Part shown: positions 1 to 9,198 of the stretch, one piece after another | Layout of the letters: each line of letters starts with the position of its first letter | Position numbering within the stretch: the stretch's first letter is position 1 | DNA from: Streptomyces netropsis | Lineage (GTDB): Bacteria > Actinomycetota > Actinomycetes > Streptomycetales > Streptomycetaceae | Direction of reading: 5' to 3' | NCBI RefSeq assembly: GCF_014203545.1 | Contig: NZ_JACHJG010000002.1 | Span: 310,001-374,000 of the forward strand | DNA length: 64,000 nucleotides | Made by a program: the position numbers and the translations under genes | Notes under the pieces: model-generated | The model's database searches: none | What the model was told of the DNA's origin: nothing | Seen by the model: the letters and a program-made list of their open reading frames with translations, nothing else

Positions 1-1522
1 GTGGGGCGTCCGGGCCCGGCCCGGTGTGCAGCCGGACCGCTCCCGAACCGTGCCGGACACATGCCTGACCGGGCTTGACGCAGCCGGTGTAGTCGGGCTG
101 GTGGCCGTGGTAGTGCGGTGCGATGGTGACCATGCCGGCGAAGGGGCCGCCCGTGGGCTGGAAGAACTTGCCCATCAGCGCGAAGTAATGCGCCCAGTCC
201 CAGTACGGGCCGGGGTCGGTGTGCATGCCCCTGATCGTCGCGGTGGTGGTGCCCGGGACGTTGTCGTGGCCCAGGATGTGCTGCCGGTCCAACGGGATCT
301 TCAGTTTGTGCGCCAGATACTTCACCAGCCGGGCGGACGTGCGGTACATCGCCTCCGTGTACCAGGCGTCGGGCTGGGCGAGGAACCCCTCGTGCTCGAT
401 GCCGACCGACTTGGCGTTCACATACCAATTGCCCGCGTGCCAGGCGACGTCCTTGGTCGGCACGTGCTGCGCGATGTGACCGTCCGAGGAGCGCACGGTG
501 TAGTTCCAGGAGACGTACGTCGGATCCTGCACCAGCTTGATCGTGGTCTCCCACGACCCCTCGGTGTCGTGGATGACGATGAAATCGGGCTTCTGCGACT
601 TCGGCCGGTCCGCCAGATCGTGGTTGCCGTAGTCCTCGCCCTCGAGCTTCTGGTACGGCGCGGGGATCGACTCACAGGCCACGGTGGGCGGGCATTCGAC
701 CCCCGTGGCCGGCGGCGTCGTGAGACCCAGCCCGCGCACCTGCTCCGTACGGGCCGCCAGCCGCGGTGTCGCGGCCAGCGTGACCTGCTGGCCCGCGTCG
801 GTGGTGCGCCGCTCGCCGGTGCGGATGACGTCCATGACGTCGTTCGCGAAGGTGGTCGCGGTCGCCGCGTCCGAGGCGCCCGAATAGCTCGCCACCGCGC
901 CGTACCAGTCGGCGGGACTCTCGCTCGGCGGCAGCCCCAGCCGCTTCTGCGCGGCGGCCAGCAGAGCCGCGCCGCCCAGGACATTGGCCGAGGTCCTCTG
1001 CCGGAGCGCCTTGCCGGACAGCCCCGTCAGCGCGGCGGCACGCTCCAGGGTGCGCAGCCGCGCCGGGAGCGGGCCCGCCGTGATCGTCCGAACGGCCGCG
1101 CGGGTGGCCGGACGAGGCCGGGCGGCGTCACCCCGGGCGTCCTCCCCGGCCTCGCTGTGGTGAGGGACCCCGGCCAGGGCCGTGGCCGCGTCGGTGAGGT
1201 GCATCGGGCCGTAGCCACCCGTGACGCTCGGGGCGCCGCCGTGGGAGTCCCAGCGCGACTCCAGGTAGGAGACCCCGAGCAGCACGCTCTGCGGGACGTG
1301 GTACTTCGCGGAGGCGTCGGCGAACGCGCGCTGCAGCGCTCCCGAGGCCGGCTGCCCGGCGGTCGCGGTCGGCGCGGCCGCGAGCACGGGCAACAGCAGG
1401 GCGGCCGACGCGGCGGCGCCGGCCGCCCGCAGGGTACGGCAGGGTCGAAGGGGACGTCCGCGCGGACGTCTACGGGGGCGGGTCCTCGGGGTGCTCCGTG
1501 ACTCCGCGGCGGATCCTCGCAA
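1..1522 (-). CDS. Secreted N-acetylmuramoyl-L-alanine amidase (3' end outside window)
   Basis: Peptidoglycan amidase that should cleave the lactyl-Ala bond in the wall outside the membrane. The start is a TTG with an AAGGAGG ribosome site 5 nt upstream. An Arg-rich n-region and an Ala/Leu-rich hydrophobic core ending near ATAGQPA form a signal peptide. Next comes a helical segment with LLGVSYLESRWDSHGG, resembling a lysozyme-like substrate-binding region. The Amidase_2 (PGRP-like) domain follows, with FIVIHDTEGS, an internal WHAGNWYVN segment and HILGHDNVPGTTTA, which supply the expected zinc-ligand histidines. The reading frame runs off the left edge after about 507 codons, so the C-terminus is unseen. 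Related proteins often end in SH3-like wall-binding repeats. Family assignment is firm; substrate detail is inferred. Confidence 0.88.
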   Translation of the reverse strand, partial: MRGSAAESRSTPRTRPRRRPRGRPLRPCRTLRAAGAAASAALLLPVLAAAPTATAGQPASGALQRAFADASAKYHVPQSVLLGVSYLESRWDSHGGAPSVTGGYGPMHLTDAATALAGVPHHSEAGEDARGDAARPRPATRAAVRTITAGPLPARLRTLERAAALTGLSGKALRQRTSANVLGGAALLAAAQKRLGLPPSESPADWYGAVASYSGASDAATATTFANDVMDVIRTGERRTTDAGQQVTLAATPRLAARTEQVRGLGLTTPPATGVECPPTVACESIPAPYQKLEGEDYGNHDLADRPKSQKPDFIVIHDTEGSWETTIKLVQDPTYVSWNYTVRSSDGHIAQHVPTKDVAWHAGNWYVNAKSVGIEHEGFLAQPDAWYTEAMYRTSARLVKYLAHKLKIPLDRQHILGHDNVPGTTTATIRGMHTDPGPYWDWAHYFALMGKFFQPTGGPFAGMVTIAPHYHGHQPDYTGCVKPGQACVRHGSGAVRLHTGPGPDAP

Positions 1523-1600
1523 TGCAGCCTCCTTGGGACGGGCCGTGCCATGCGCTGGGATGGTAGGGGCGCCATCAGGCGTGCGGGACCGGACTTTCAA

Positions 1601-1629
1601 GAGGTAACCGCAATCCGACGATCCGTCAA
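1601..1629 (-). promoter_or_regulatory. Candidate sigma-70-type promoter for the amidase
   Basis: On the minus strand a TTGACG hexamer (1629-1624) lies 17 bp from TACCTC (1606-1601), about 80 bp upstream of the TTG start. The -35 match is good and the -10 match poor, so this is only a candidate. Confidence 0.3.
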
Positions 1630-1657
1630 TCATCGTGGAGGGCGGGTGTCGGACGTG

Positions 1658-1700
1658 CCGAACGCCCGTGCCGGGGCGTTCTCCCGGCACGGGCGTTCGG
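1658..1700 (-). terminator. 18-bp perfect stem-loop terminator
   Basis: Positions 1658-1675 and 1683-1700 are exact reverse complements with a 7-nt loop. The hairpin lies beyond the stop of the APH-family gene and before the promoter region of the amidase, so it most likely ends the APH transcript. A second GC-rich hairpin sits just after the APH stop, around 1750-1776. Confidence 0.75.
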
Positions 1701-1785
1701 TCCTGCGAGGCGGTGCTGCTCCAATGCGGTGAACGTACGGAGAATGCCGGCCCGCCGCGCGCCGGGCGCGGCGGGCCCGCCGGGC

Positions 1786-2895
1786 TCAGCGGGTACCCAC
1801 CGCCGCCCGGACCGCCCGCCGGGCCAGCGCGCAGTCGTCGTGCAGGCGGCGCAGCAGCAGCCGCTGCTCCTCTCCGGCATCGGCCATGCCGGGCCCCGAC
1901 GGCGTGGGGTCCTGCATGGAGCGCTGCACGGCGGTCTCGTACGTCCGGATCTCGCGGGTCAGCACGAGCATCAGATTCACCAGAAAGGCGTCACGGGAAG
2001 CGGGCCCCGCGGCCTGCGCGTGCTGGCTGATCTGACGCCGCGCCACCGGGGCGTCGCCGAGGACGGTCCACAGCGTGGCCAGGTCGTACCCCGGTAGGTA
2101 CCAGCCGGCCTGGTCCCAGTCGACCAGCACCGGACCGGCGGGCGAGAGCAGGATGTTCGAGAGCAGGGCGTCGCCGTGGCAGAACTGCCCCTGGACGTGC
2201 GCCAGTCCGTGCAGCAGCTTCTGGAGATCGCCCAGGTCGCGGTCGGTGAGCAGGCCGAGCTCATGGAACCGGGCGATGCGCTTGCCGTAGTCCAGCGGCA
2301 TGTCGAACATGCCGGCCGGCGGCCGCCAGAGATTGACCCGGCAGATCGCGCCGAGCGCCGCCCGCACATCGGCGCGGGGCGGGGAGTCCACCGGGTGCCG
2401 CTGGGTGGCGGCCGGGCGGCCGGGCATCCGCTCGATGACGAGTGTGCAGTTGTCCGGATCGGCTGCGATGAGCCGAGGTACCCGCACGGGCGGGCGATGG
2501 CGCACGAATGCGCGATATGTGGCTATTTCGTGCCGGGATCGTTCGACACAGGCCGGTGAATGATCAGTTAAGCACTTGGCCACGGCCGTCGAGCGTCCCG
2601 TCGTACCGACCAGGAGGACGGAGCGTGCGCTACGGCGCAGTACCTGGACGGGGTTGAACTCCGGGCAGATGCGGTGCACCGACGTGATGGCCGCGCGCAG
2701 CTGCGTTCCCTGCGGGCCGGACAGGTCGATTCTTCCGCTGAGCGGTTGGGCGCCGATCCCCGGGGCCCGCCGGGCCCGCCCCGCTCCGAACGCGGCTCCC
2801 GCGGCGTGGGAGGGGTCGAGATACGGCCCTCCGCCGCTCTGCTGCGGTCGGATCGGTCGGGGCGGCGCGGACACGGAGGTCGATGCTGCATACAT
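1786..2895 (-). CDS. APH-family small-molecule kinase (phosphotransferase fold)
   Basis: This 369-aa protein has the aminoglycoside/choline kinase fold. The catalytic loop is [14 protein letters not shown] (His240-Gly-Asp242) and the metal-binding motif is VLVDWDQAG (Asp259). The segment [10 protein letters not shown] is the expected hinge. The N-terminal lobe, with [17 protein letters not shown], is less typical. I chose the ATG at 2895, preceded at a distance by GAAGGG; an in-frame start at 2961 is possible. It is divergent from the NsdA-like gene. The substrate cannot be told from sequence: these proteins phosphorylate antibiotics, choline, fructosamine and others. Nothing nearby points to antibiotic self-resistance. 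Confidence 0.75.
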   Translation of the reverse strand: MYAASTSVSAPPRPIRPQQSGGGPYLDPSHAAGAAFGAGRARRAPGIGAQPLSGRIDLSGPQGTQLRAAITSVHRICPEFNPVQVLRRSARSVLLVGTTGRSTAVAKCLTDHSPACVERSRHEIATYRAFVRHRPPVRVPRLIAADPDNCTLVIERMPGRPAATQRHPVDSPPRADVRAALGAICRVNLWRPPAGMFDMPLDYGKRIARFHELGLLTDRDLGDLQKLLHGLAHVQGQFCHGDALLSNILLSPAGPVLVDWDQAGWYLPGYDLATLWTVLGDAPVARRQISQHAQAAGPASRDAFLVNLMLVLTREIRTYETAVQRSMQDPTPSGPGMADAGEEQRLLLRRLHDDCALARRAVRAAVGTR

Positions 2896-3039
2896 GGGCG
2901 GAACAGATCCCTTCGTGTGCCGACGAGTTGCCGCGCATCCCGGCCTCCGGGGCGGGTGCACCCTGGGGAATGCCCTCCGGTCGCCGGGGGCCGGGGTTGC
3001 GCGTTCCTACATCACACCCGACCGCCGGTGGCACACCAT

Positions 3040-3065
3040 CTGGCGCACCCTGGCGAAGCCTGGCG
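3040..3065. repeat. Three CTGGCG repeats at 10-bp spacing
   Basis: CTGGCG occurs at 3040, 3050 and 3060, exactly one helical turn apart, in the divergent intergenic region about 65-90 bp before the NsdA-like start. Phased direct repeats like these can be a regulator binding site. No regulator is identified. Confidence 0.4.
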
Positions 3066-3129
3066 AATACTCGCTTGGCCCATGACGGGCCGATACCTTC
3101 AAGTCAGCCGAGGAACCTGGGGGCTTGAC

Positions 3130-4617
3130 GTGACAAGGGAACCCAACACCCGCCTGGCGGATCTGTTCGGCCTCGCCGGATGGACCAAGGGCGAGCTGGC
3201 GAGACTCGTGAACCGGCAGGCGGCTGTCATGGGACATCCGCAGCTGGCGACCGACACCTCGCGGGTCCGGCGCTGGATCGACATGGGGGAGTCGCCCCGC
3301 GATCCCGTGCCCAAGGTGCTGGCCGCCCTGTTCACCGAGCGTCTCGGTCGTGTCGTGACCATTGAGGATCTCGGGTTCGGCCGACGAGGGCGCGCGACCA
3401 AGGGGCAGTCCGTCGACGGACTGCCCTGGGCGCCCGAGCGGACCGCCGCGGTCCTCACCGAATTCACGGGAATGGACCTCATGCTCAACCGACGCGGCTT
3501 GGTGGGCGCGTGCGCCGCGCTCTCCGCAGGCTCAGCACTCAGCAGCGCCATGCACGACTGGCTGCATGCCGACCCCCTTCTCTCCTCCGACGCCCCCCGG
3601 CTCGACGATCCGCTGCGCAGGGACGTCGCGCACAACGACGCCGCGGGTTTCGACCGCTACGAGGCGGCGCCCGTGGGTTCCACCGAGATCGACGCCCTGG
3701 AGCGCTCGGTCGACGTCTTCCGCGCCTGGGACGCGGCCCGCGGCGGCGGGCTGCAGCGCAAGGCGGTGGTCGGCCAGCTCAATGAGGTGGGCGGCATGCT
3801 CTCCTACCGCCACCCCGAACACCTTCAGCGCAGGCTCTGGGGGGTCGCCGCGAATCTCGCGGTGCTGGCGGGCTGGATGTCCCACGACGTGGGCCTGGAG
3901 CCCACCGCGCAGAAGTACTTCGTCATCGCCGCGCACGCGGCCCGCGAGGGCGGCGACCGGCCGCGCGCGGGAGAGGCGCTCTCCCGGGCCGCCCGGCAGA
4001 TGGTCCACCTCGGCCGCCCGGACGACGCCCTGGACCTGATGAAGCTCGCCAAGTCCGGCTCCGGCAGTGAGACCCTGCCGCGCACCCGGGCCATGCTGTA
4101 CACGATCGAGGCCTGGGCGCAGGCGTCGATGGGGCGCGGCCAGGCCATGCGGCGGACCCTGGGCCAGGCCGAAGAGCTGTTCGCGTCGGACAAGGGCGAT
4201 GTGCCGCCGCCGAGCTGGATGCAGTCGTTCCACGAGATGGAGCTCCACGGCATGCAGGCCCTGGCCTACCGGACGCTCGCGGATCACGAACCGGGGGCCG
4301 CGGTCATCGCCCAGCGGCACGCCAAGCAGGCGCTGGCACTGCGGGGGAACGACACCCTGCGCTCGAAGATCTTCGACTACATCTCCATGGCGTCCGCCTG
4401 CCTCATCGGCAACGACCCCGAGCAGGCCGACACCTACGCCCGGCTGGCCCTGGTCTCGATCGGTGACACCTCCTCCCACCGCACATGGGACCGGTTGCGC
4501 GAGATGTACCGGCTCACCGGGAAGTACGCGGGCTTCGCCCGGATCGAGGATCTGCGGCAGGAGATCCAGCGGGCGCTGCCGACGGGGCCGGGGAAGGGCA
4601 GGAGCACGAGCGTGTGA
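3130..4617 (+). CDS. NsdA-like TPR regulator of differentiation
   Basis: This 495-aa cytoplasmic protein resembles the NsdA group of Streptomyces proteins, negative regulators of sporulation and antibiotic production. The N-terminal segment (VTREPNTRLADLFGLAGW, then NRQA and TSRVRRWIDMGESPRDP) looks like an atypical helix-turn-helix. A hydrophobic patch near LVGACAALSAGSALSSA follows, then a long helical array consistent with tetratricopeptide repeats (for example EALSRAARQMVHLGRPDDAL). The GTG start at 3130 has a GGGGGC site upstream, and its length is close to that of NsdA, about 500 aa. The ligand and DNA target are unknown. It could be a paralogue rather than NsdA itself, so no symbol is given. 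Confidence 0.72.
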   Translation: MTREPNTRLADLFGLAGWTKGELARLVNRQAAVMGHPQLATDTSRVRRWIDMGESPRDPVPKVLAALFTERLGRVVTIEDLGFGRRGRATKGQSVDGLPWAPERTAAVLTEFTGMDLMLNRRGLVGACAALSAGSALSSAMHDWLHADPLLSSDAPRLDDPLRRDVAHNDAAGFDRYEAAPVGSTEIDALERSVDVFRAWDAARGGGLQRKAVVGQLNEVGGMLSYRHPEHLQRRLWGVAANLAVLAGWMSHDVGLEPTAQKYFVIAAHAAREGGDRPRAGEALSRAARQMVHLGRPDDALDLMKLAKSGSGSETLPRTRAMLYTIEAWAQASMGRGQAMRRTLGQAEELFASDKGDVPPPSWMQSFHEMELHGMQALAYRTLADHEPGAAVIAQRHAKQALALRGNDTLRSKIFDYISMASACLIGNDPEQADTYARLALVSIGDTSSHRTWDRLREMYRLTGKYAGFARIEDLRQEIQRALPTGPGKGRSTSV

Positions 4618-4663
4618 CTCAGGTGATGAGCCGTACGGCATGAGCCCCGGGGTCGGTGACGCC

Positions 4664-4683
4664 GACGTGATCAGACGTGATCA
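4664..4683. repeat. Tandem 10-bp duplication GACGTGATCA
   Basis: Two perfect head-to-tail copies of GACGTGATCA (4664-4673 and 4674-4683). The second covers the stop codon of the SpoIIE-type phosphatase. TGATCA is itself palindromic. Probably a small slippage duplication between convergent genes. Confidence 0.5.
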
Positions 4684-6147
4684 GCAGCCGACACGGGCGA
4701 CGAGCACGCAGGCGTCGTCCTCGCGCGCCTCGCCGCCGAACTCCTCCAGCACCACTCGCACGCCGTCCTGCGCGCTTCTCGCCCTCGCGAAGCGCGGCGC
4801 CAGCTCCAGCAGCCGCTCGGTGCCCGGATCGGTGTCGGGTGCGGTGCGGTGGGGCGACAACCCCTCGGTGTGCAGCACGAGCACGTCACCCGGCTCCAGA
4901 CGCTCCTCGGCCTGGGCGTACGCGGCGTCGGCGACCGCTCCGAGCAGCACGCCCTCCGGGGGCCGGAGCGGCCGGCCCCGTCCGCCCCGGAAGAGCAGCG
5001 GGGCGGGATGGCCGGCCTGTGACCAGAGCAGGGTGCGCTCGCGCGGGTCGTAGCGGCAGCACACCGCGCTGCCCAGCGCGGGCTGGGCGGAGGCGTCGAG
5101 CAGGTGATTGAGCAGGCCCATCAGGGGCCCCGGCTCGGTCCCGGCGACCGCCATGCCGCGCAGTGCGCCGAGCAGCATGGCCATACCCGAGGTGGCGGTC
5201 ACACCGTGCCCGGTGAGACCGCCGACGCTCAGCAGCGTCCGCCCGTCCGGGAGCTGCATCGCGTCGTACCAGTCGCCGCCGATCAGGGCGCTGCTGGCGG
5301 AAGGGAGGTAGTGCGCGGCCAGATCGAGGACGCCCGGCGCCTCGGCGAGGCCGATCGCGCGGGCCGTGTCCCCGTCGTGCGGGAGCCGGAGGGAGCCGCG
5401 CCACGGTGGCAGCACGGCCTCCTGCAGCTCGACCGCGAGCCGGCGCTCGGTCTGCGCGATGTGCCGTTGGTGGCGCAGTGAGTCACGGGTCTCGTGCACC
5501 TCCCGCTGGCTGCGGCGCAGCTCGCTGACGTCCCGCAGCACGGCCCACATGGAGGCCGTGGCGCCGTCGGCGTCGAGCACCGGCTCACCCATCATGTGCA
5601 CGGTGCGCTCGGCGCCGTCCGCGCGCACGATGCGGAATTCGCCGTCGATCGCCTTGCCGTCCACGAGACAGTCGGTGACCATCGCGGACAGCAGCCCCCG
5701 GTCCTCCTCCAGCAGCCAGGAGGGCAGCTCGTCGAGGGTCGGCGCCCCGTCCTCGGGCCGACGGCCGAACAGCTCGAACAGCTCGTCGGACCAGGTGACC
5801 TCGTCGCTGAGGAGATTCCACTCGGCGCTCCCGGCGCGGCCGGGGCCGGGATCCGGCGCCGCGGGCCGTGCGGGGGCGGGCGCCCCGGGGGGCACGTCGG
5901 CGGGCAGCCCCGCGCGGAGCTGGTCGAGGTGCTCGCCGAGGCCGTCCAGATGGTGCGCGGCCAGATCGCACAGGGCGCGCTGCCAGCGCAGCTCGGGGTC
6001 GCCCGCGCGCTCCTCGTCGGCCGTCTCGCGGCGCACGGCGTCGATGTCGCCGCGCAGCCGCCGCGTCTGCGAGATCAGTGCCTCGACGGTGCCGCGCTGC
6101 GGCGATCGGTCGGCGGCGGAACGGTCCGCGGAGAGGGGGGACGGCAT
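4681..6147 (-). CDS. PAS domain plus SpoIIE-type PP2C phosphatase
   Basis: This 488-aa signalling protein has an N-terminal helical region (about 1-110) with no membrane segment. A PAS-like sensor follows (about 115-240; LFELFGRRPEDGAPTL, FRIVRADGAERTVHM), then a short coiled segment beginning SELRRSQREVHETR. The C-terminal PP2C/SpoIIE domain carries ALIGGDWYDAMQL, LLSVGGLTGHG and EDDACVLVARV, which supply the metal-binding aspartates. Such proteins dephosphorylate anti-sigma-factor antagonists and so control alternative sigma factors. No partner anti-sigma gene is adjacent. The ATG at 6147 has GGAG 6 nt upstream. Confidence 0.88.
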   Translation of the reverse strand: MPSPLSADRSAADRSPQRGTVEALISQTRRLRGDIDAVRRETADEERAGDPELRWQRALCDLAAHHLDGLGEHLDQLRAGLPADVPPGAPAPARPAAPDPGPGRAGSAEWNLLSDEVTWSDELFELFGRRPEDGAPTLDELPSWLLEEDRGLLSAMVTDCLVDGKAIDGEFRIVRADGAERTVHMMGEPVLDADGATASMWAVLRDVSELRRSQREVHETRDSLRHQRHIAQTERRLAVELQEAVLPPWRGSLRLPHDGDTARAIGLAEAPGVLDLAAHYLPSASSALIGGDWYDAMQLPDGRTLLSVGGLTGHGVTATSGMAMLLGALRGMAVAGTEPGPLMGLLNHLLDASAQPALGSAVCCRYDPRERTLLWSQAGHPAPLLFRGGRGRPLRPPEGVLLGAVADAAYAQAEERLEPGDVLVLHTEGLSPHRTAPDTDPGTERLLELAPRFARARSAQDGVRVVLEEFGGEAREDDACVLVARVGC

Positions 6148-6486
6148 CACGTACTCCGATACATGCGCGGCGCGGCCAGCTCTGGTGGATCCGGTGGATC
6201 TGTGGAAGGGCCGGTAACGACTGTTGCACAGGGAGCGAGCGCTCGTAAGTGGTTTTGCAATACCCGATACGGTGGTGCTGTAGGCATATGTCAGAGGCTT
6301 CCAGGGGTCCGGCGGAGGGCAATTCGGGCACGGCTCGGTGGAATGCTCCGCTCCGGTAGGCTGCGGGCGCTCGGAAGACCTCGAGTTCCTCCAGTTCACC
6401 AGGCATAGCACAGGTGGACACCGGCAAGAATGCCGGACGACGGAAATCCCGTTGCCAGCCGACTCCCCGCACCGGATGCTGACCCC
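6148..6486. other. Divergent intergenic region, 339 bp
   Basis: Lies between the SpoIIE-type gene (minus) and the HEAT-repeat gene (plus). It contains a perfect 10-bp palindrome CGAGCGCTCG at 6236-6245 and AT-richer stretches suitable for promoters. I see no coding signal, apart from a possible longer start of the HEAT gene at 6430. Confidence 0.5.
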
Positions 6487-7914
6487 ATGTTCGATCCAGA
6501 CATAGCGCCCAGCGGCACCCTGCTCGGCCTCCTTCAGCGAGGCCGCGGCGACGGGACCCTGCATGCCCTCGCGGCGCCGCGGGCCGAGGCGCTCGCGGCA
6601 CTGCACCACTGCGTGCTCCGCGACCCGCGGTGTGACTGGCAGGTCGAGAACCGCTCCCTCTACTACGCGCGGCTCCACCTGGACCTCGACGGCGGACTCG
6701 AGGAGATCGAGCAGCACCTCTTCGCCCCGGACGACCTGCTCGACACCGCCGAGGAGCGCACCGGCCTCGCCCTCGCCGTCCTCGGCCACCTCGCCTCCTA
6801 CGGCCGCGACGACGCCCTCCTGCTGCTGCGCCGCTACGCCACCACCGGCGGCAACTGGTCCTGGGCCCTCGACGAGCTCGCCCTGCGCGACGACGACGCC
6901 GGTCTGGCCGCCCTGGGCGAGATCATCGTCGCCCGGTTCCCCCGCACGCCCGAAGGCGAGGCCGCGCTCGCCGCCGCCGTACGGGACGCCTTCGAGCCCC
7001 GCCCGTGGCGGCTGTGGGCCGAGGACCCGCACGCCCCCGAGACCGCCGCCCGGGTGCGCGCCGCGCAGGAACAGGGCTCCTTCGACCGTTGGCAGCGCCA
7101 GCTGCGCCCGGCCGGCCCACGGCCGGGCTGGAGCGTCCGCGAGGTCCTCGACTGGGCCCAGCAGGGCCTGGCCCTCCACCCCACCCAGCACCGCCACGTG
7201 CCCGCCACCCGCTGTCTCACCGCGGTCGCCGGGCCCGAGGACCGAGTCGAGATCATCGAGGCCGCGGCCGACGCCCCCGACGCCGCCCGCGCCACCGCGC
7301 TGCGCTATCTCGCCGAGCACCACGATCCCCAGGCCCTCGATCTCATCGAGGCCGCCGCCGACGACCCCCGCGAGCTCGTCGCGGAGGCCGCCGTCACGGC
7401 CTTCGAGCGCATGCGCAGCACCGAAGCCCTGGAGCGGGCCCGTGGGTGGATCCACCGCACCGACGCCCTCGGCGCCGCCGCCGCGGGGATGCTGGCCTGC
7501 CGGGGCGCCCAGTACGACGCCCCGCTCGTCCTCGGCGCCCTGCGCCGGACCGTGCGGGCGGAGGGCCCCGACGCACCCGTGCTGTGGGATCTCGTCGACG
7601 GCGCCGGGCGCCTCGCGATCACCTGCGCCGCACCGGTCCTGCGGCACGTCTACCGCGAGACCTCCTCCTCCCACCTGCGGGGCCGGGCGGCCCGGGCCCT
7701 CGCCGCGACGGACCCCTCCTTCGCCACCGGGTTCGCCGTCGAGTGTCTGTGGGACTGCGAGGAGACCACCCGCGAGCTCGCCGCCCACCACGCCACCACG
7801 GCCGATGCCCGGGTCGTCGAGCAGCTCCGCAGGCTCGCCGCCGATCCGGCGGAGGAGGCCGAGGTCCAGACCGCGGTCCGTAGCCGCTTCGGCCCGGACG
7901 CCCCGGCGGTGTGA
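6487..7914 (+). CDS. HEAT-repeat protein
   Basis: This 475-aa soluble protein is built of helical pairs. The second half shows HEAT-like repeats such as ALRYLAEHHDPQALDLIEAA followed by ELVAEAAVTAFERM and, later, LRGRAARALAATDPSFATGF. The start MFDPDIAPSGTLLGLLQRG is preferred because related proteins begin at this position. An ATG at 6430 would add 19 residues with no better ribosome site. HEAT arrays usually mediate protein-protein contacts, and no enzymatic motif is visible. It is divergent from the SpoIIE-type phosphatase, but a functional link is only a guess. Confidence 0.7.
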   Translation: MFDPDIAPSGTLLGLLQRGRGDGTLHALAAPRAEALAALHHCVLRDPRCDWQVENRSLYYARLHLDLDGGLEEIEQHLFAPDDLLDTAEERTGLALAVLGHLASYGRDDALLLLRRYATTGGNWSWALDELALRDDDAGLAALGEIIVARFPRTPEGEAALAAAVRDAFEPRPWRLWAEDPHAPETAARVRAAQEQGSFDRWQRQLRPAGPRPGWSVREVLDWAQQGLALHPTQHRHVPATRCLTAVAGPEDRVEIIEAAADAPDAARATALRYLAEHHDPQALDLIEAAADDPRELVAEAAVTAFERMRSTEALERARGWIHRTDALGAAAAGMLACRGAQYDAPLVLGALRRTVRAEGPDAPVLWDLVDGAGRLAITCAAPVLRHVYRETSSSHLRGRAARALAATDPSFATGFAVECLWDCEETTRELAAHHATTADARVVEQLRRLAADPAEEAEVQTAVRSRFGPDAPAV

Positions 7915-7919
7915 CGGCG

Positions 7920-7973
7920 CCGGGCGCCCGTCGGGGCACCTGACGCCCGCCTGATGATCTTGCGGGCGCCCGG
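7920..7973 (+). terminator. Long-loop inverted repeat after the HEAT gene
   Basis: 11-bp perfect arms (7920-7930 and 7963-7973) flank a 32-nt loop that contains further GC pairing. It starts a few bases after the stop codon, so it plausibly acts as a terminator. The long loop makes this less certain. Confidence 0.45.
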
Positions 7974-8080
7974 TGCTCCTAGGATGTCCGGGGCCGCCGT
8001 CCGCGGCCCCGACGCCCGGGCGCGGCCGCCCTCACGGGCCCGAGCGGGGCGTCGGTCCTCTCCTCGCCCCAAGGAGCGAC

Positions 8081-8716
8081 GTGCCCGAACAGCGCGCACC
8101 GCGACCCTGCCCGTCCCCGCCCCGGTCGACAACCGGTACATCCGGCCTCCGTGCCGCCCCGCTCCTGACGTCCGGCGGCAAGGCGCTGCTCGTCGCGTCC
8201 GCGGTGCTGGCCCTCCAGCTCGGGACCGGCGCGCTCCCGGCCGGGGCGGAGACCGGCCCCGGTGTGACGACGGCCGTATCGGACGGCCGGACGGCGACGG
8301 TCCGGATCACCGAGGGACAGGTCAAGGAGATCGGCCGGGGCGGCACGATCGTCTACCCCAGCGTGACCAGTTGTCTGACGGTGACGGTCCGCCTGCGCGA
8401 CGGCGGCAAGGCGGGCGCCCACGCCAGTCTGTTCCAGGTGCCCGGTGAATACCGGTCGGACGAGATCCTCGCGGCACTGCGGCGCCAGGTGGGGGGCCGG
8501 GCCGTCCGCGCCGTCGAGGTCAAGGGCGCGGTCGGGGCCTGGCACCCCGGCTACTTCACCAAGGCCCTGGAGAGTTACGGCGACGGCGAGACCGTTCCGT
8601 ACCCGACGCGGCCCGACCCCGACGGGCTGGCGACGGCCGTGGCCGAAGGCCTCGGTACGCCGAGGAGCGTGGTGACGGTGGAGGATCTTCCCGATGGAGA
8701 TCTGATCGTGCGCTGA
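8081..8716 (+). CDS. Secreted protein of unknown function
   Basis: 211 aa from a GTG start with AAGGAG 4 nt upstream. A 35-residue polar, proline-rich leader precedes a hydrophobic stretch ([19 protein letters not shown]) ending at a probable signal-peptidase site near PAGAE. The mature part is about 150 aa and predicted soluble, with short beta-like stretches such as [15 protein letters not shown] and [14 protein letters not shown], the latter around the single conserved-looking Cys. I do not recognise a family. It stands alone between the HEAT gene and the DUF5302 gene. Codon use matches the neighbours, so it is a real gene. Confidence 0.65.
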   Translation: MPEQRAPRPCPSPPRSTTGTSGLRAAPLLTSGGKALLVASAVLALQLGTGALPAGAETGPGVTTAVSDGRTATVRITEGQVKEIGRGGTIVYPSVTSCLTVTVRLRDGGKAGAHASLFQVPGEYRSDEILAALRRQVGGRAVRAVEVKGAVGAWHPGYFTKALESYGDGETVPYPTRPDPDGLATAVAEGLGTPRSVVTVEDLPDGDLIVR

Positions 8717-8879
8717 CGGACAGCTGAAGGACAACGGACGGACAGGGGGCGTGGGGATTCCACCGGGCCCCGCGCCGATGCGCGATGCCTGGGGGCTTCG
8801 TGCGCCTGACGTGGGAATCGCGATGGCGCCGGTGTGCCAAGCTGTGGCTAACGCCGGTATGACTGACCAGGAGGTTTTC

Positions 8880-9089
8880 ATGACAGAGAACAACGCGCCG
8901 CAGGACGCGACCGCCGAGGACGCCCAGGGGGCCGAGGACGCGGTCAAGCGCAAATTCCGCGAGGCCCTGGAGCGCAAGCAGGGCAAGGCCGCGGGCGGTG
9001 CCAACGGTCAGAACCGCGACGGCTCGAAGATCCACGGCACCCAGGGCAAGGCGGGCGGCCAGCGCAACTTCCGTCGCAAGAGCGGCTGA
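8880..9089 (+). CDS. DUF5302 small basic protein
   Basis: 69-aa protein matching the DUF5302 family of actinomycetes. It has an acidic alanine-rich front, a helix ([17 protein letters not shown]) and a glycine/arginine-rich tail ending QRNFRRKSG. The ATG at 8880 has AGGAGG 6 nt upstream, an unusually strong site that suggests high expression. No catalytic motif. The charge pattern hints at nucleic-acid binding, but its function is not known. Confidence 0.8.
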   Translation: MTENNAPQDATAEDAQGAEDAVKRKFREALERKQGKAAGGANGQNRDGSKIHGTQGKAGGQRNFRRKSG

Positions 9090-9134
9090 CCTCGCTCCGA
9101 CGCCGCCCCGACTCCTGGCGGCCGGTCGCCTCGG

Positions 9135-9170
9135 CCGGTGCCGCACCGACAACTCCCGGTGCGGCACCGG
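9135..9170. terminator. 14-bp stem-loop between convergent genes
   Basis: Perfect arms at 9135-9148 and 9157-9170 with an 8-nt loop, followed by a T-rich stretch on the plus side. It sits between DUF5302 (plus) and the membrane protein (minus) and may serve both. Confidence 0.75.
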
Positions 9171-9198
9171 TCTTTGTGCGGGGCGGGCCCTGGCCGCC

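Noticed and set aside
26..1501. Long plus-strand open frame opposite the amidase
   Set aside because: The minus-strand frame has a full Amidase_2 motif set and a ribosome site. The plus frame is Arg/Gly-rich with no domain, a usual mirror of high-GC coding DNA.
6148..7791. Continuation of the SpoIIE-type minus frame far upstream (over 1000 aa in total)
   Set aside because: The added part lies opposite the HEAT-repeat gene and has no domain. The PAS-SpoIIE protein has a good ATG and ribosome site at 6147.
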